Assembly (NCBI GenBank): GCA_052034005.1
Contig: JBPOJB010000003.1
Span: forward strand, 1 to 64,000
DNA from: JAAYDI01 sp052034005
Lineage (GTDB): Bacteria; Planctomycetota; Planctomycetia; Pirellulales; Pirellulaceae
Reading direction: 5' to 3'
Length of the DNA: 64,000 bases
The notes under the pieces are model-generated. The model ran no database searches and was not told the DNA's origin. It saw only the letters and a list, made by a program, of their open reading frames with translations. Positions 1 to 8,061 of this stretch are shown here, piece after piece (the first letter of the stretch is position 1; every line of letters starts with the position of its first letter). The position numbers and the translations under genes are program-made.

Positions 1-1379
1 ACACGGTGTGCAAGCCGGTCTGGGAGACCAAGACGAAGGACATCTGCTACACGGTGTGCAAGCCGGTCTGGGAGACCAAGACGAAGGACATCTGCTACAC
101 GGTGTGCAAGCCGGTCTGGGAGACCAAAACCCGGACGATCTGCTACAACGTCTGCAAGCCGGTGTACGAGACCCGCGAGAAGCAGGTCTGCTACGCGGTG
201 TGCAAGCCGGTGCACTACACGAAGACCGTCAAGGTCTGTGGCGGACACTGGGAGACGCAGGTCGTCGAGTGCCCGGGTCCGGTGTTGAAGAAGCGGGTGC
301 ATGAGCCCACCTGTGGGGCCGAAAGCGCGTCCTGCGACGGCTGCGACAGCGATTGCCGGGTCGTCGAAGTCCAGTGCCCGCCGCGCAAGGTCTGCAAGAA
401 GGTGTGGGTCCCGGAGGTCTGCGAGAAGACCGTCAACTGTGTGCGTTACGAGCGCGAGATCTGCACGAAGACGGTGCCCTACACGGTTTGCCGGATGGTC
501 ACCGAGAAGTGCCAGAAGGAGTGCACCTACAAGGTGTGCCGGATGGTGCCCGAGCAGCGGGTGAAGACCTGCACGTACAAGGTCTGCCGGATGGTGCCCG
601 AGCAGTGCGTGAAGACCTGCACGTACAAGGTCTGCCGGATGGTGCCCGAGCAGCGGGTGAAGACCTGCACGTACAAGGTGTGCCGGATGGTGCCCGAGCA
701 GTGCGTGAAGACCTGCACGTACAAGGTCTGCCGCATGGTGCCCGAGCAGCGGGTGAAGACCTGCACCTACCGCGTCTGCCACATCGAGAAGCAGGACTGC
801 GTGAAGGAGTGCACCTACAAGGTGTGCCGCATGGTGCCCGAGCAGCGGGTGAAGACCTGCACGTACAAGGTGTGCCGGATGGTGCCCGAGCAGTGCGTGA
901 AGACCTGCACGTACAAGGTCTGCCGCATGGTGCCCGAGCAACGCGTGAAGGAGTGCACCTACAAGGTGTGCCGGATGGTGCCCGAGCAGTGCGTGAAGAC
1001 CTGCACCTACCAGGTCTGCCGCATGGTGCCCGAGCAGCGTGTGAAGACCTGCACCTACCGCGTCTGCCACATCGAGAAGGAGTGCTGCTCGAAGCAGGTT
1101 CCCTACACGGTGTGCCGCATGGTGCCGGAACAGCGCTGCAAGAAGGTGGCGTACACGGTTTGCAAGCCGGTCCACTACACAAAGACAATCCAGGTTACCC
1201 GGTGTGTGCCGAAGAAAGTCGCGTACACGGCCACCCGTTGCGTACCGCGCGTTGTCTGCGAGCAAGTGCCGGTCTGCGTGTGCTGCCCCACGCCCTGTTG
1301 CCGCAAGGTCCGCTGCACCTGCAAGAAGTCGTGCTGTGACAAGCCGTCTTGCTGTGACGCGCCCTCTTGCTGCGACTGA
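1..1379 (+). CDS. Cysteine-rich 16-residue-repeat protein (YTV-type), 5' end outside window
   Basis: The reading frame is already open at base 1 inside a repeat, so the true start and any signal peptide lie upstream. The visible part is built almost entirely of 16-residue units centred on V-C. First come units of the type YTVCKPVWETKTKDIC (bases 1-48 and 49-96 are identical). After a linker come twelve units of the type KVCRMVPEQ-R/C-VKTCTY at 531-1106. The C-terminus is a cysteine-dense tail ending in repeated SCCD. Cysteine makes up about one residue in six or seven. Such Y-T-V cysteine repeats are known from proteins assigned to the proteinaceous wall of planctomycetes, so a disulfide-linked surface or wall role is plausible. 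That is inference from repeat type. The gene ends at TGA followed by a strong terminator. Confidence 0.85.
   Translation, partial: TVCKPVWETKTKDICYTVCKPVWETKTKDICYTVCKPVWETKTRTICYNVCKPVYETREKQVCYAVCKPVHYTKTVKVCGGHWETQVVECPGPVLKKRVHEPTCGAESASCDGCDSDCRVVEVQCPPRKVCKKVWVPEVCEKTVNCVRYEREICTKTVPYTVCRMVTEKCQKECTYKVCRMVPEQRVKTCTYKVCRMVPEQCVKTCTYKVCRMVPEQRVKTCTYKVCRMVPEQCVKTCTYKVCRMVPEQRVKTCTYRVCHIEKQDCVKECTYKVCRMVPEQRVKTCTYKVCRMVPEQCVKTCTYKVCRMVPEQRVKECTYKVCRMVPEQCVKTCTYQVCRMVPEQRVKTCTYRVCHIEKECCSKQVPYTVCRMVPEQRCKKVAYTVCKPVHYTKTIQVTRCVPKKVAYTATRCVPRVVCEQVPVCVCCPTPCCRKVRCTCKKSCCDKPSCCDAPSCCD
531..1106 (+). repeat. Twelve 48-bp coding repeats in two 6-unit super-repeats
   Basis: Twelve in-frame 48-bp units encode 16 residues each. 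The tenth residue of the unit alternates Arg, Cys, Arg, Cys, Arg, and every sixth unit is a variant beginning RVCHIEK. This gives two tandem 288-bp super-repeats, 531-818 and 819-1106. The pattern suggests duplication of a six-unit block after the single unit had been amplified. Confidence 0.9.
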
Positions 1380-1430
1380 TGTGACACGATCTTCCGCTCC
1401 TTGGAAGAGGAACTAGTCTGGTCATCCTAC

Positions 1431-1470
1431 GGCGGCTCGGAGGTTCCACACCGAGCCGCCGTTTTCTTTT
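1431..1470 (+). terminator. Rho-independent terminator after the repeat protein
   Basis: A perfect 10-bp stem (GGCGGCTCGG at 1431-1440 pairing with CCGAGCCGCC at 1451-1460) with a 10-nt loop is followed directly by GTTTTCTTTT. It lies about 50 bp after the stop codon of the repeat protein and is the clearest intrinsic terminator I found in the window. Confidence 0.9.
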
Positions 1471-1547
1471 GCGCGCGTTGGGCCGGACGCCCGGCCGAGC
1501 CCGGAAGCGGGGCGCGGGGGCGCGCACGGCCATTTAGGGCCCAGCGC

Positions 1548-2159
1548 CTATCCGGCCGGGCGGCTCCAGCGGACGAGGTACAGCAGGGCCAGAGCGTCGT
1601 ACACCGCGTGCATGGTCATGGGGGCCAGCAGGTGGCCCGTGGCGAGCCAGAGGCCGCCCAGTGCCAGTCCGATCAGCGTGGCAATGACCGCGTAGGCCGC
1701 GCATAAGCTGTGGCAGACGCCGAACAGGACCGATGCCACGCCCCAGGCGATCCAGGGGCCGGCCGGCGGGCCCCACCAATCCGCCAGCGTCTGCTGCAGG
1801 AACCCGCGGAACAGCAGCTCCTCACCGACGCCGGCCGCACCGGCGATCACGAGCAGGCCGCAGACGCCGGTACCGCGAAAGAGCGGCACGACATCGTTGC
1901 GCACCGTGCGCGTGAGCGTCTCGAGCCATCGCACGCTGTGGCGGTCGATCCATACCAGACCCGCCAGGAACGGCACGGCCGAGACGGCTCCCAGGCCCGC
2001 GTCGCGCCACGCCAGGCGGCTGTCGATCATGTGTGCTGACGCCATTGGCCACCCGCCGACTATCCAGCACAACAGGCACGCGAGCAGCCCGAGCGACAGT
2101 TCGAACGCGACGGCCCACCGCGTGAACCGGGTGCCGATCAGAGAGTGCAGTCGATTCAT
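1548..2159 (-). CDS. CPBP-family intramembrane metalloprotease (CAAX protease-like)
   Basis: A 203-residue polytopic membrane protein. The diagnostic CPBP/Abi signatures are present: the glutamate pair motif E-E-L-L-F-R-G near the middle, a G-V-C-H-S motif, and a C-terminal H-A-V-Y-D motif. These provide the glutamate and histidine residues of the membrane-embedded active site. Hydrophobic segments flank each motif. The family includes type II CAAX prenyl endopeptidases and bacterial self-protection proteases; the substrate cannot be predicted. The ATG at 2159 is preferred over a GTG six codons upstream because the protein then begins M-N-R-L-H. It is a single gene, transcribed towards the upstream terminator. 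Confidence 0.85.
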   Translation of the reverse strand: MNRLHSLIGTRFTRWAVAFELSLGLLACLLCWIVGGWPMASAHMIDSRLAWRDAGLGAVSAVPFLAGLVWIDRHSVRWLETLTRTVRNDVVPLFRGTGVCGLLVIAGAAGVGEELLFRGFLQQTLADWWGPPAGPWIAWGVASVLFGVCHSLCAAYAVIATLIGLALGGLWLATGHLLAPMTMHAVYDALALLYLVRWSRPAG

Positions 2160-2267
2160 GGGCCCAGTATATCGCACCCGGGTCGGCAGGTCGGCCGGGG
2201 TGAGTTGGCCGGCGCGGCGCAGCGGACCCCGTGCCTACCCTGTGCGGGTGACCAGCGCGGCGCGTCA

Positions 2268-2296
2268 TTGACGCCCTGCGGGGCCACTGCTAGAGT
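2268..2296 (+). promoter_or_regulatory. Sigma-70-type promoter for ppdK
   Basis: TTGACG at 2268-2273 and TAGAGT at 2291-2296 are separated by exactly 17 bp and lie about 50 bp before the ppdK start codon. They match the consensus hexamers at 5/6 and 4/6 positions. Confidence 0.5.
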
Positions 2297-2347
2297 TGCC
2301 GGTTTCATCGGCAAGTGCACCCCACCCCCAAGCAAAGGTAGCTGACC

Positions 2348-4990
2348 ATGGCCAAGAAGAAGTTGACGTACTATTTCGGCAAGACCCGCACCGATGGCAA
2401 CGGCACGCAGAAGGAGTTGCTGGGCGGGAAGGGGGCGAACTTGGCGGAGATGACCGGGATCGGGTTGCCGGTTCCGCCGGGGTTCACGATCACGACCGAG
2501 TGCTGTGCGGAGTACTACACGGCGGGCCAGAAGCTGCCGGCCGGGCTGATGGAGCAGGTCAGCGAGGAGATCAAAACGCTGGAGAAGGAACTGGGCAAGG
2601 TATTTGGCGACGACAAGAACCCGTTGCTGGTGTCGGTCCGCAGCGGTGCCGCGGCTTCGATGCCGGGGATGATGAACACGATTTTGAACTTGGGCTTGAA
2701 CGACAAGTCGGTCAAGGGGCTGGCGGCCGCCACGGGCAATCCGCGGTTCGCCTATGACTCGTATCGGCGCCTGATCAACATGTTCGGCGACGTGGTGATG
2801 GGCGTGGATCACGAGCATTTCGAGGCGGCCTTTTCGCGGGTCAAAGGCAGGTACCAGGCGGTTGCGGACACGGACGTGCCGGCCGAGGGGTTGATGGAGC
2901 TGTGTGACGAGTACAAGAAAGTGCTCCGCGAGCACTGTGGCAAGGATTTTCCTCAGGATCCGCTCCAGCAGCTGCAGATGTCGGTGGAGGCGGTGTTCGG
3001 GAGTTGGATGACGCCGCGCGCGGTGCGGTACCGGGAAGTGGAGAACATCCGCGGCCTGCTTGGGACGGCGGTCAACGTCCAGTCGATGGTGTACGGCAAC
3101 ATGGGGGACGACTCGGGCACCGGGGTCGGTTTCACGCGGAACCCGTCGACGGGCGAGAATGAGTTCTTTGGGGAGTTCCTGATCAACGCGCAGGGCGAGG
3201 ACGTGGTGGCGGGCATCCGCACGCCGCAGCCGGCCGCCGAGATGGCGCAGTGGAACAAGGCGTTATACCAGCAGATCCTCGACATCAAGAAGACGCTGGA
3301 GGATCACTACCGGGACATGCAGGACATCGAGTTCACGATCGAGCGTGGCACGCTCTACATGCTGCAGACGCGCACCGGCAAGCGGACGGGCGCGGCGGCC
3401 GTGAAGATCGCCTGCGACATGGTGCGGGAGGAGTTGATCGACGAGCTGACGGCCGTGGTGCGGATCCCGGCCAACGACCTGACCCAGCTGCTGCTGCCCA
3501 GCTTCGATCCGCAGGCGAAGGCCAAGGCCCAGAAGCTGACCCGGGGGCTGCCCGCGTCGCCGGGTGCCGCGGTCGGCAAGCTGGCGTTCACGGCGGAGGA
3601 GGCGGTCGCCCGGACGAAGGCGGGCGAGCGGGTGCTGTTGGTCCGCAAGGAGACGAGTCCGGAGGACATCGACGGCATGCACAGCGCGGCGGGGATCCTG
3701 ACGAGCACGGGGGGCATGACCAGCCACGCGGCGGTCGTGGCCCGCGGTTGGGGCCGCTGCTGCGTTGCGGGTGCGGGCGAGATCCAGATCGACGACAAGG
3801 CGCGGCAGATCACGGTGGCCGGCCGGACGTTCGGACCTGACGATGTGTTGTCATTGGATGGATCGACCGGCGAGGTGATGGCGGGCGAGGTGGCCACGCG
3901 GGCGCCCAGCCTGTCCGGCGATTTCGCCGAGGTCATGCAGTGGGCCGACAAGCACCGCCGGCTCCGCATCCGCACCAACGCGGACACGGCAGAGGACGCC
4001 CAGCGGGCGCGGGAGTTCGGCGCCGAGGGGATCGGCCTGTGCCGCACGGAACACATGTTCTTCGAGGGCGACCGGATCGCCGCCATGCGGGAGATGATCC
4101 TGGCCGAGACCCAGGAAGCCCGCAAACGGGCGCTGGCCAAGCTGCTCCCCTTCCAGCGCCAGGACTTCGTCGGCATCTTCACGGCCATGAAAGGCCTGCC
4201 CGTAACCATCCGGCTGCTGGATCCGCCGCTGCACGAGTTCCTGCCGCACGATGACAAGTCGCAGGCCGAAATGGCCGAGCGGTTGGGGATCAAGCCGGCC
4301 GCGATCAAGGCCCGCGTCGCGCAGCTGCACGAACAGAACCCGATGCTCGGACACCGCGGCTGCCGCTTGACGGTGACCTACCCGGAAATCCTCGAGATGC
4401 AGGTCCAGGCGATTGTGGAAGCGGTGATCGAGTGCAAGCAGCAGCAGATCGACGCCCGCGCCGAGATCATGATCCCGCTGGTCGGCACAGCCGCCGAATT
4501 GAAGCTCCTCCGCGGACTCGCCGCCCAGACGGTGGCGCGCGTCAAGGCCGCCCAGGAATACTCCGCCACGCTCGACGTCTCCGTCGGCACGATGATCGAG
4601 ATCCCGCGGGCGGCCCTGACAGCCGACAAGATCGCCGAACATGCCGACTTCTTCAGCTTCGGCACCAACGACCTGACCCAGATGACCTTCGGGTTCAGCC
4701 GCGATGACATCAACTCGTTCTTGCCCGACTACCTGAAGCAGGAGATCCTGCTGATCGACCCGTTCCAGTCGCTGGACACCGAGGGCGTCGGGCAACTCGT
4801 GGAGATGGGGGTCGTCAAGGGCCGCGCTACCAAGAAGGAGCTGAAGATCGGCATCTGCGGCGAGCATGGCGGAGACCCGGCCTCCATCCAGTTCTGCCAC
4901 CGAGTGGGACTGGACTATGTCAGTTGCTCGCCGTTCCGTGTGCCCATCGCGCGGTTGGCGGCCGCCCAGGCGGCGCTGAAAAACGCGTGA
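2348..4990 (+). CDS. ppdK: Pyruvate, phosphate dikinase
   Basis: The product interconverts pyruvate, ATP and phosphate with phosphoenolpyruvate, AMP and pyrophosphate in the cytoplasm, at the glycolysis/gluconeogenesis branch. The length (880 aa) is that of the full enzyme. The N-terminal ATP-grasp nucleotide domain begins with G-G-K-G-A-N-L-A-E-M. The swivelling phosphohistidine domain carries G-G-M-T-S-H with the catalytic His460. The C-terminal PEP/pyruvate TIM barrel ends with the Y-V-S-C-S-P-F motif holding catalytic Cys860. ATG at 2348 gives a standard N-terminus, M-A-K-K-K. It has its own promoter and converges with lpxA, with only 40 bp between the stop codons. It is distinguished from PEP synthase by this N-terminal start and the overall layout. 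Confidence 0.97.
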   Translation: MAKKKLTYYFGKTRTDGNGTQKELLGGKGANLAEMTGIGLPVPPGFTITTECCAEYYTAGQKLPAGLMEQVSEEIKTLEKELGKVFGDDKNPLLVSVRSGAAASMPGMMNTILNLGLNDKSVKGLAAATGNPRFAYDSYRRLINMFGDVVMGVDHEHFEAAFSRVKGRYQAVADTDVPAEGLMELCDEYKKVLREHCGKDFPQDPLQQLQMSVEAVFGSWMTPRAVRYREVENIRGLLGTAVNVQSMVYGNMGDDSGTGVGFTRNPSTGENEFFGEFLINAQGEDVVAGIRTPQPAAEMAQWNKALYQQILDIKKTLEDHYRDMQDIEFTIERGTLYMLQTRTGKRTGAAAVKIACDMVREELIDELTAVVRIPANDLTQLLLPSFDPQAKAKAQKLTRGLPASPGAAVGKLAFTAEEAVARTKAGERVLLVRKETSPEDIDGMHSAAGILTSTGGMTSHAAVVARGWGRCCVAGAGEIQIDDKARQITVAGRTFGPDDVLSLDGSTGEVMAGEVATRAPSLSGDFAEVMQWADKHRRLRIRTNADTAEDAQRAREFGAEGIGLCRTEHMFFEGDRIAAMREMILAETQEARKRALAKLLPFQRQDFVGIFTAMKGLPVTIRLLDPPLHEFLPHDDKSQAEMAERLGIKPAAIKARVAQLHEQNPMLGHRGCRLTVTYPEILEMQVQAIVEAVIECKQQQIDARAEIMIPLVGTAAELKLLRGLAAQTVARVKAAQEYSATLDVSVGTMIEIPRAALTADKIAEHADFFSFGTNDLTQMTFGFSRDDINSFLPDYLKQEILLIDPFQSLDTEGVGQLVEMGVVKGRATKKELKIGICGEHGGDPASIQFCHRVGLDYVSCSPFRVPIARLAAAQAALKNA

Positions 4991-5030
4991 ACCCGACCGC
5001 AGCGTGTTTCACGGCACCCGGGGCGGCGGC

Positions 5031-5894
5031 TCAGCCGACCTTGCGGATCGCGGCCTGCGCGGACTCGGGGTCCACCTTCAACTGCGGCAGCGGGATCGTG
5101 GCCTCCACCGGCGTGCGGCGCTCCAGGACGAATCCGCGCTGACCGGTGCTCAGGAACGGGTAGAAGTCGGCGGCCGGGCCGGACGTGAAGGTGGCCCGGA
5201 GCGTCTCGAGCACCTGCTCCCAGGTGAGCCCCTGGCGGTAGATGATGCGGTACGCACGCTTGAGCTGCAGAATCTCGTCCGGCGTGAAGCCGCGACGCTT
5301 CAAGCCGATCACGTTGAGCCCGACCACGCGGGTCGACAGGCCGTCAACCGTGACGAACGGGGGCACATCCTTGTTGATGTGGGATTGACCGCCCACCATC
5401 GCGTGGCTGCCGATGCGACAGAACTGGTGGACGCCCACGCCGCCCGACAGATAGGCGAAGTCTCCGACCGTGACGTGGCCCGCCAACATGACATTGTTCG
5501 TGAGGATCGTGTGGCTGCCGATCCGGCAGTCGTGCGCCACGTGCGCGTTGACCATCAGCAGGTTGTCGTCCCCGATGACCGTCGCGCTCTCCGGAGACAT
5601 CGCTCGGTGCACCGTCACGTTCTCGCGGATCATGTTCCGGGCGCCGATCCGCAGATGGCCCCATTGTTCGTGCCGCGCGATGTGTTGCGGCCGCCCACCC
5701 AGCACAGTGCCCTCATCCACGTCGTTGTCCGTGCCGAGGGTAGTCTGAGCTTTGACAACCACACGGGCCGCGAGGCGACACCGGTCGCCGACCACCGCGC
5801 CCCCTTCGATGACGCAGAACGGACCAACGGAAACCTGGCAGCCCAGATGGGCATGCGGGTCGATCACCGCAGTAGGGTGGATGCTGCTTCCCAT
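5031..5894 (-). CDS. lpxA: Acyl-[ACP]-UDP-N-acetylglucosamine O-acyltransferase
   Basis: First committed enzyme of lipid A synthesis: it transfers a 3-hydroxyacyl chain from ACP to the 3-OH of UDP-GlcNAc in the cytoplasm. The 287-residue protein begins with left-handed beta-helix hexapeptide repeats (I-H-P-T-A-V-I-D-P). It contains the N-A-H-V-A-H-D-C segment with the catalytic-histidine region, then A-G-H-V-T-V-G-D-F and V-H-Q-F-C-R-I-G. It ends in the typical helical domain after the G-L-K-R-R-G-F motif. This fits LpxA better than LpxD or other hexapeptide transferases. It is alone here: fabZ, lpxB and lpxD are not in the window. Together with kdsB it implies a lipopolysaccharide-type outer membrane. 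Confidence 0.95.
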   Translation of the reverse strand: MGSSIHPTAVIDPHAHLGCQVSVGPFCVIEGGAVVGDRCRLAARVVVKAQTTLGTDNDVDEGTVLGGRPQHIARHEQWGHLRIGARNMIRENVTVHRAMSPESATVIGDDNLLMVNAHVAHDCRIGSHTILTNNVMLAGHVTVGDFAYLSGGVGVHQFCRIGSHAMVGGQSHINKDVPPFVTVDGLSTRVVGLNVIGLKRRGFTPDEILQLKRAYRIIYRQGLTWEQVLETLRATFTSGPAADFYPFLSTGQRGFVLERRTPVEATIPLPQLKVDPESAQAAIRKVG

Positions 5895-6274
5895 AAGGCC
5901 CCGACTTGGCTAGATGACAGATCGGATGACAGGCTGCGTGCGGCTCGGCTGCTGCGCGCGGCGCAGCCAACACGCGCTGGGGCGAGATGATACGCCTTTT
6001 GGTCGCCCCAGCCCAGGTCATTTATCGGTTGGATCGGGGGTCGGGAATCCATTTGATTAGGCAGGGGCGGCTGGCCCCCCGTGATGTAGGGCACAACCAC
6101 CTTGGCAGGTGGGGGCGGGCCGGGCGCCGGTAAAATGGGCGGGTCGCACCGGCCCGCACGCGCACCGCCTCGGGAGGATTCCCCCGCGTCGGCTTACGAA
6201 TCCGAGGGTCCGCCGTATAGTATGGAGAGCCAGCCGAGGCCATCCATCCGCGTTCCTCTGGGAGAATACCAACC
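5895..6274. other. Intergenic region between lpxA and the TPR gene
   Basis: This 380-bp divergent intergenic region holds no convincing gene. Visible elements are a perfect 10-bp inverted repeat at 5976-5985/6003-6012 with a 17-nt spacer, an adjacent smaller GC-rich hairpin at about 5946-5967, and a TATAGT -10-like hexamer at 6216-6221 pointing to the TPR gene. The TATAGT has only a poor -35 (TTACGA, 16 bp upstream). Confidence 0.5.
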
Positions 6275-6622
6275 ATGTCGGACCTCACGGCCCTGTATGA
6301 CGAGGCGGACAGACTGAAAGACGAAGGCAAGTACGAGGAGGCGATCGCCAAGTTACAGCAGTTGCTGGGGGAGGATGCCAATTACACGTTGGCTCATCTG
6401 GCGCTGGCCGTGCTGTACGGACGGGTGGGGAAGCATGAGGAGGCGGTCGAGCATGGCCGCCGGGCCTGCGAGCTCGAGCCGACCGAGGCGTTCAACTTCA
6501 CGGCGATGAGCGTGACCTATCAGCGGGCGTTTGCCGGCACGGGCAACCGGGACTTCATCCGGCTGGCCGAGGAGTCGATGGCCCAGGCCAACGCGTTGCA
6601 GTATCGCCAGCAGGCGCGGTAG
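6275..6622 (+). CDS. Small tetratricopeptide-repeat protein
   Basis: A 115-residue soluble protein with no signal peptide. It starts M-S-D-L-T-A-L-Y-D-E-A and carries two to three TPR helical hairpins. The D-E-G-K-Y-E-E-A-I-A-K-L pattern and the A-H-L-A-L-A-V-L-Y-G-R-V-G-K pattern match the TPR W/L-G-Y-A-F-A-P spacing. The end is a shorter, less repeat-like A-R-rich helix. The function is unknown; TPR proteins of this size usually act as scaffolds. A -10-like hexamer lies about 55 bp upstream. It converges on the cysteine desulfurase gene with 18 bp between stops. Confidence 0.8.
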   Translation: MSDLTALYDEADRLKDEGKYEEAIAKLQQLLGEDANYTLAHLALAVLYGRVGKHEEAVEHGRRACELEPTEAFNFTAMSVTYQRAFAGTGNRDFIRLAEESMAQANALQYRQQAR

Positions 6623-6640
6623 CCGGGCGGGTTGGCCGGA

Positions 6641-7777
6641 TTACACCAGCGCTTCCCAGGCGCCGACCAGTAGTTCTGCGGCGCGGGCCACCTCGTCTTC
6701 CGTCGTGTGCCGGCCCAGACTCAGCCGCACGGTCCCCTGAGCGACCGTCGGGGAGATGCCCATCGCCCGCAGGGTGGCCGAGATCGACTTGCTCGTGCTG
6801 GAACAGGCGGACCCGGTCGACGCGCAGATCTCCGGGACGCGGGCCAGAAGCTCGTGGCCGCTGACGCGCGGGAAGGCGACGCTTAACGTGTTGGGCAGTC
6901 GCGGGGCGTTTTCGGCGTGAACCGTCAGGTCCGTGCCAATCCCTTCGCGCAGCAGGTCGCACAGGCCGTCGCGCAGTCTGCCCACGCGTTCCAGATGCTC
7001 CTCCAGATCCTTGGCCGCCAGCAGCGCGGCGGCGCCGAGCCCCACGATGTGCGGGACGTTCTCGGTGCCCGGCCGCAGGCCTTTCTCGTGGCCCGCGCCG
7101 TGCAGCACCGGCTCGAGTTCCACAGCCTGCCGCACGAACAGCGCGCCCACGCCCTTGGGAGCATAGCACTTGTGGCCCGCCACCGTCAGCAGGTCCACGC
7201 CCAACTCGTCGACTTTGGTGCGCAGCTTGCCCACGCTCTGGGCCGCATCCGTATGGACCAGCACGTCCCGTTCATGGCACAGCGACGCGATCTCGCGCAG
7301 CGGCTGCACCGTGCCGACCTCGTTGTTGGCATGCATGATGCTCACCAGCCGCGTGTCGCGGCGAAGCGCTTGACGCACGTCGTCGGGGTCCACCATCCCG
7401 CGGGCATCGCACGGGACGACCGTGACCGCGCAGCCCAGGCGCGCCACGTACTGCGCTACCTGCGCCACCGCCGGATGCTCGATGGCCGAAATCACCAAAT
7501 GACCGTCCACCGAAGGGGCGTCCCGCATCAGGACCCCCTTGATCGCCAGGTTGTTGCTCTCCGTGCCGCCCGACGTGAAGAGGATCTCGTCCCGATCGGC
7601 ACCCAGCAGGGCGGCCACATGTCCCCGGGCGTCCTCCAGCGCCTCATGGCAAATCCGCCCCAACACATGGCCGCTCGACGGGTTGCCATAGTACTCGGTC
7701 AGGAACGGAAACATGGCCGTGGCGACGCTCGTGGCCACCGGCGTGGTGGCGTTATAGTCCAGGTAGATTCGTTGCAC
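6641..7777 (-). CDS. Cysteine desulfurase (NifS/IscS family, PLP-dependent)
   Basis: It removes sulfur from L-cysteine, forming alanine and an enzyme persulfide for Fe-S cluster or thio-cofactor assembly. The 378-residue protein starts M-Q-R-I-Y-L-D-Y-N-A-T-T-P. It has the PLP lysine in A-G-H-K (Lys203) and the persulfide cysteine in the short S-T-G-S-A-C-S-S loop (Cys325), typical of group I NifS/IscS-like enzymes. I chose the GTG at 7777 because a GGGG Shine-Dalgarno stretch sits 6 nt upstream and the N-terminus then matches the family. TTG at 7798 and GTG at 7789 are in-frame alternatives. No iscU, nifU or iscR neighbour is present, so the target pathway (Fe-S or tRNA thiolation) is open. 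Confidence 0.92.
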   Translation of the reverse strand: MQRIYLDYNATTPVATSVATAMFPFLTEYYGNPSSGHVLGRICHEALEDARGHVAALLGADRDEILFTSGGTESNNLAIKGVLMRDAPSVDGHLVISAIEHPAVAQVAQYVARLGCAVTVVPCDARGMVDPDDVRQALRRDTRLVSIMHANNEVGTVQPLREIASLCHERDVLVHTDAAQSVGKLRTKVDELGVDLLTVAGHKCYAPKGVGALFVRQAVELEPVLHGAGHEKGLRPGTENVPHIVGLGAAALLAAKDLEEHLERVGRLRDGLCDLLREGIGTDLTVHAENAPRLPNTLSVAFPRVSGHELLARVPEICASTGSACSSTSKSISATLRAMGISPTVAQGTVRLSLGRHTTEDEVARAAELLVGAWEALV

Positions 7778-7989
7778 GGCAGACCCCACTTGTGGCAATA
7801 CCGTTCCACCGCTGGTTCATCATAGGAGGTTGACCAGCCCCTGTCCAAGTGACTCGGGTCCGGCCGACAGCGGCCCGGGCGACGCGTCCGAAACCGGCCG
7901 GTTGAGGGCGACCCGCCGGGAATCGGGCTTGGAAACCATGCCGAGGCCGGGTATGACCGCGAAATCTGCTGGACTTGGTGCGTATTTTG

Positions 7990-8050
7990 TGTGACAATTG
8001 AGGCGTCACAAGTCTGCTACTTCTCATCTTCGTCTGTTCCGGAATTCCGG
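7990..8050 (+). promoter_or_regulatory. Palindromes in the leader of the pilin-like gene
   Basis: TGTGAC at 7990-7995 and GTCACA at 8005-8010 form a perfect 6-bp inverted repeat with a 9-bp spacer. A perfect 12-bp palindrome, CCGGAATTCCGG, occupies 8039-8050 and runs into the GGGGAG Shine-Dalgarno sequence. Either could be an operator. The second could also hide the ribosome binding site when folded as RNA. Confidence 0.35.
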
Positions 8051-8061
8051 GGAGAACGATC

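Noticed and set aside
1..1106. Regular 48-bp repeats that could suggest a CRISPR-like array
   Set aside because: The repeats are contiguous, in frame and differ by codon-level changes; there are no unique spacers and no cas genes.
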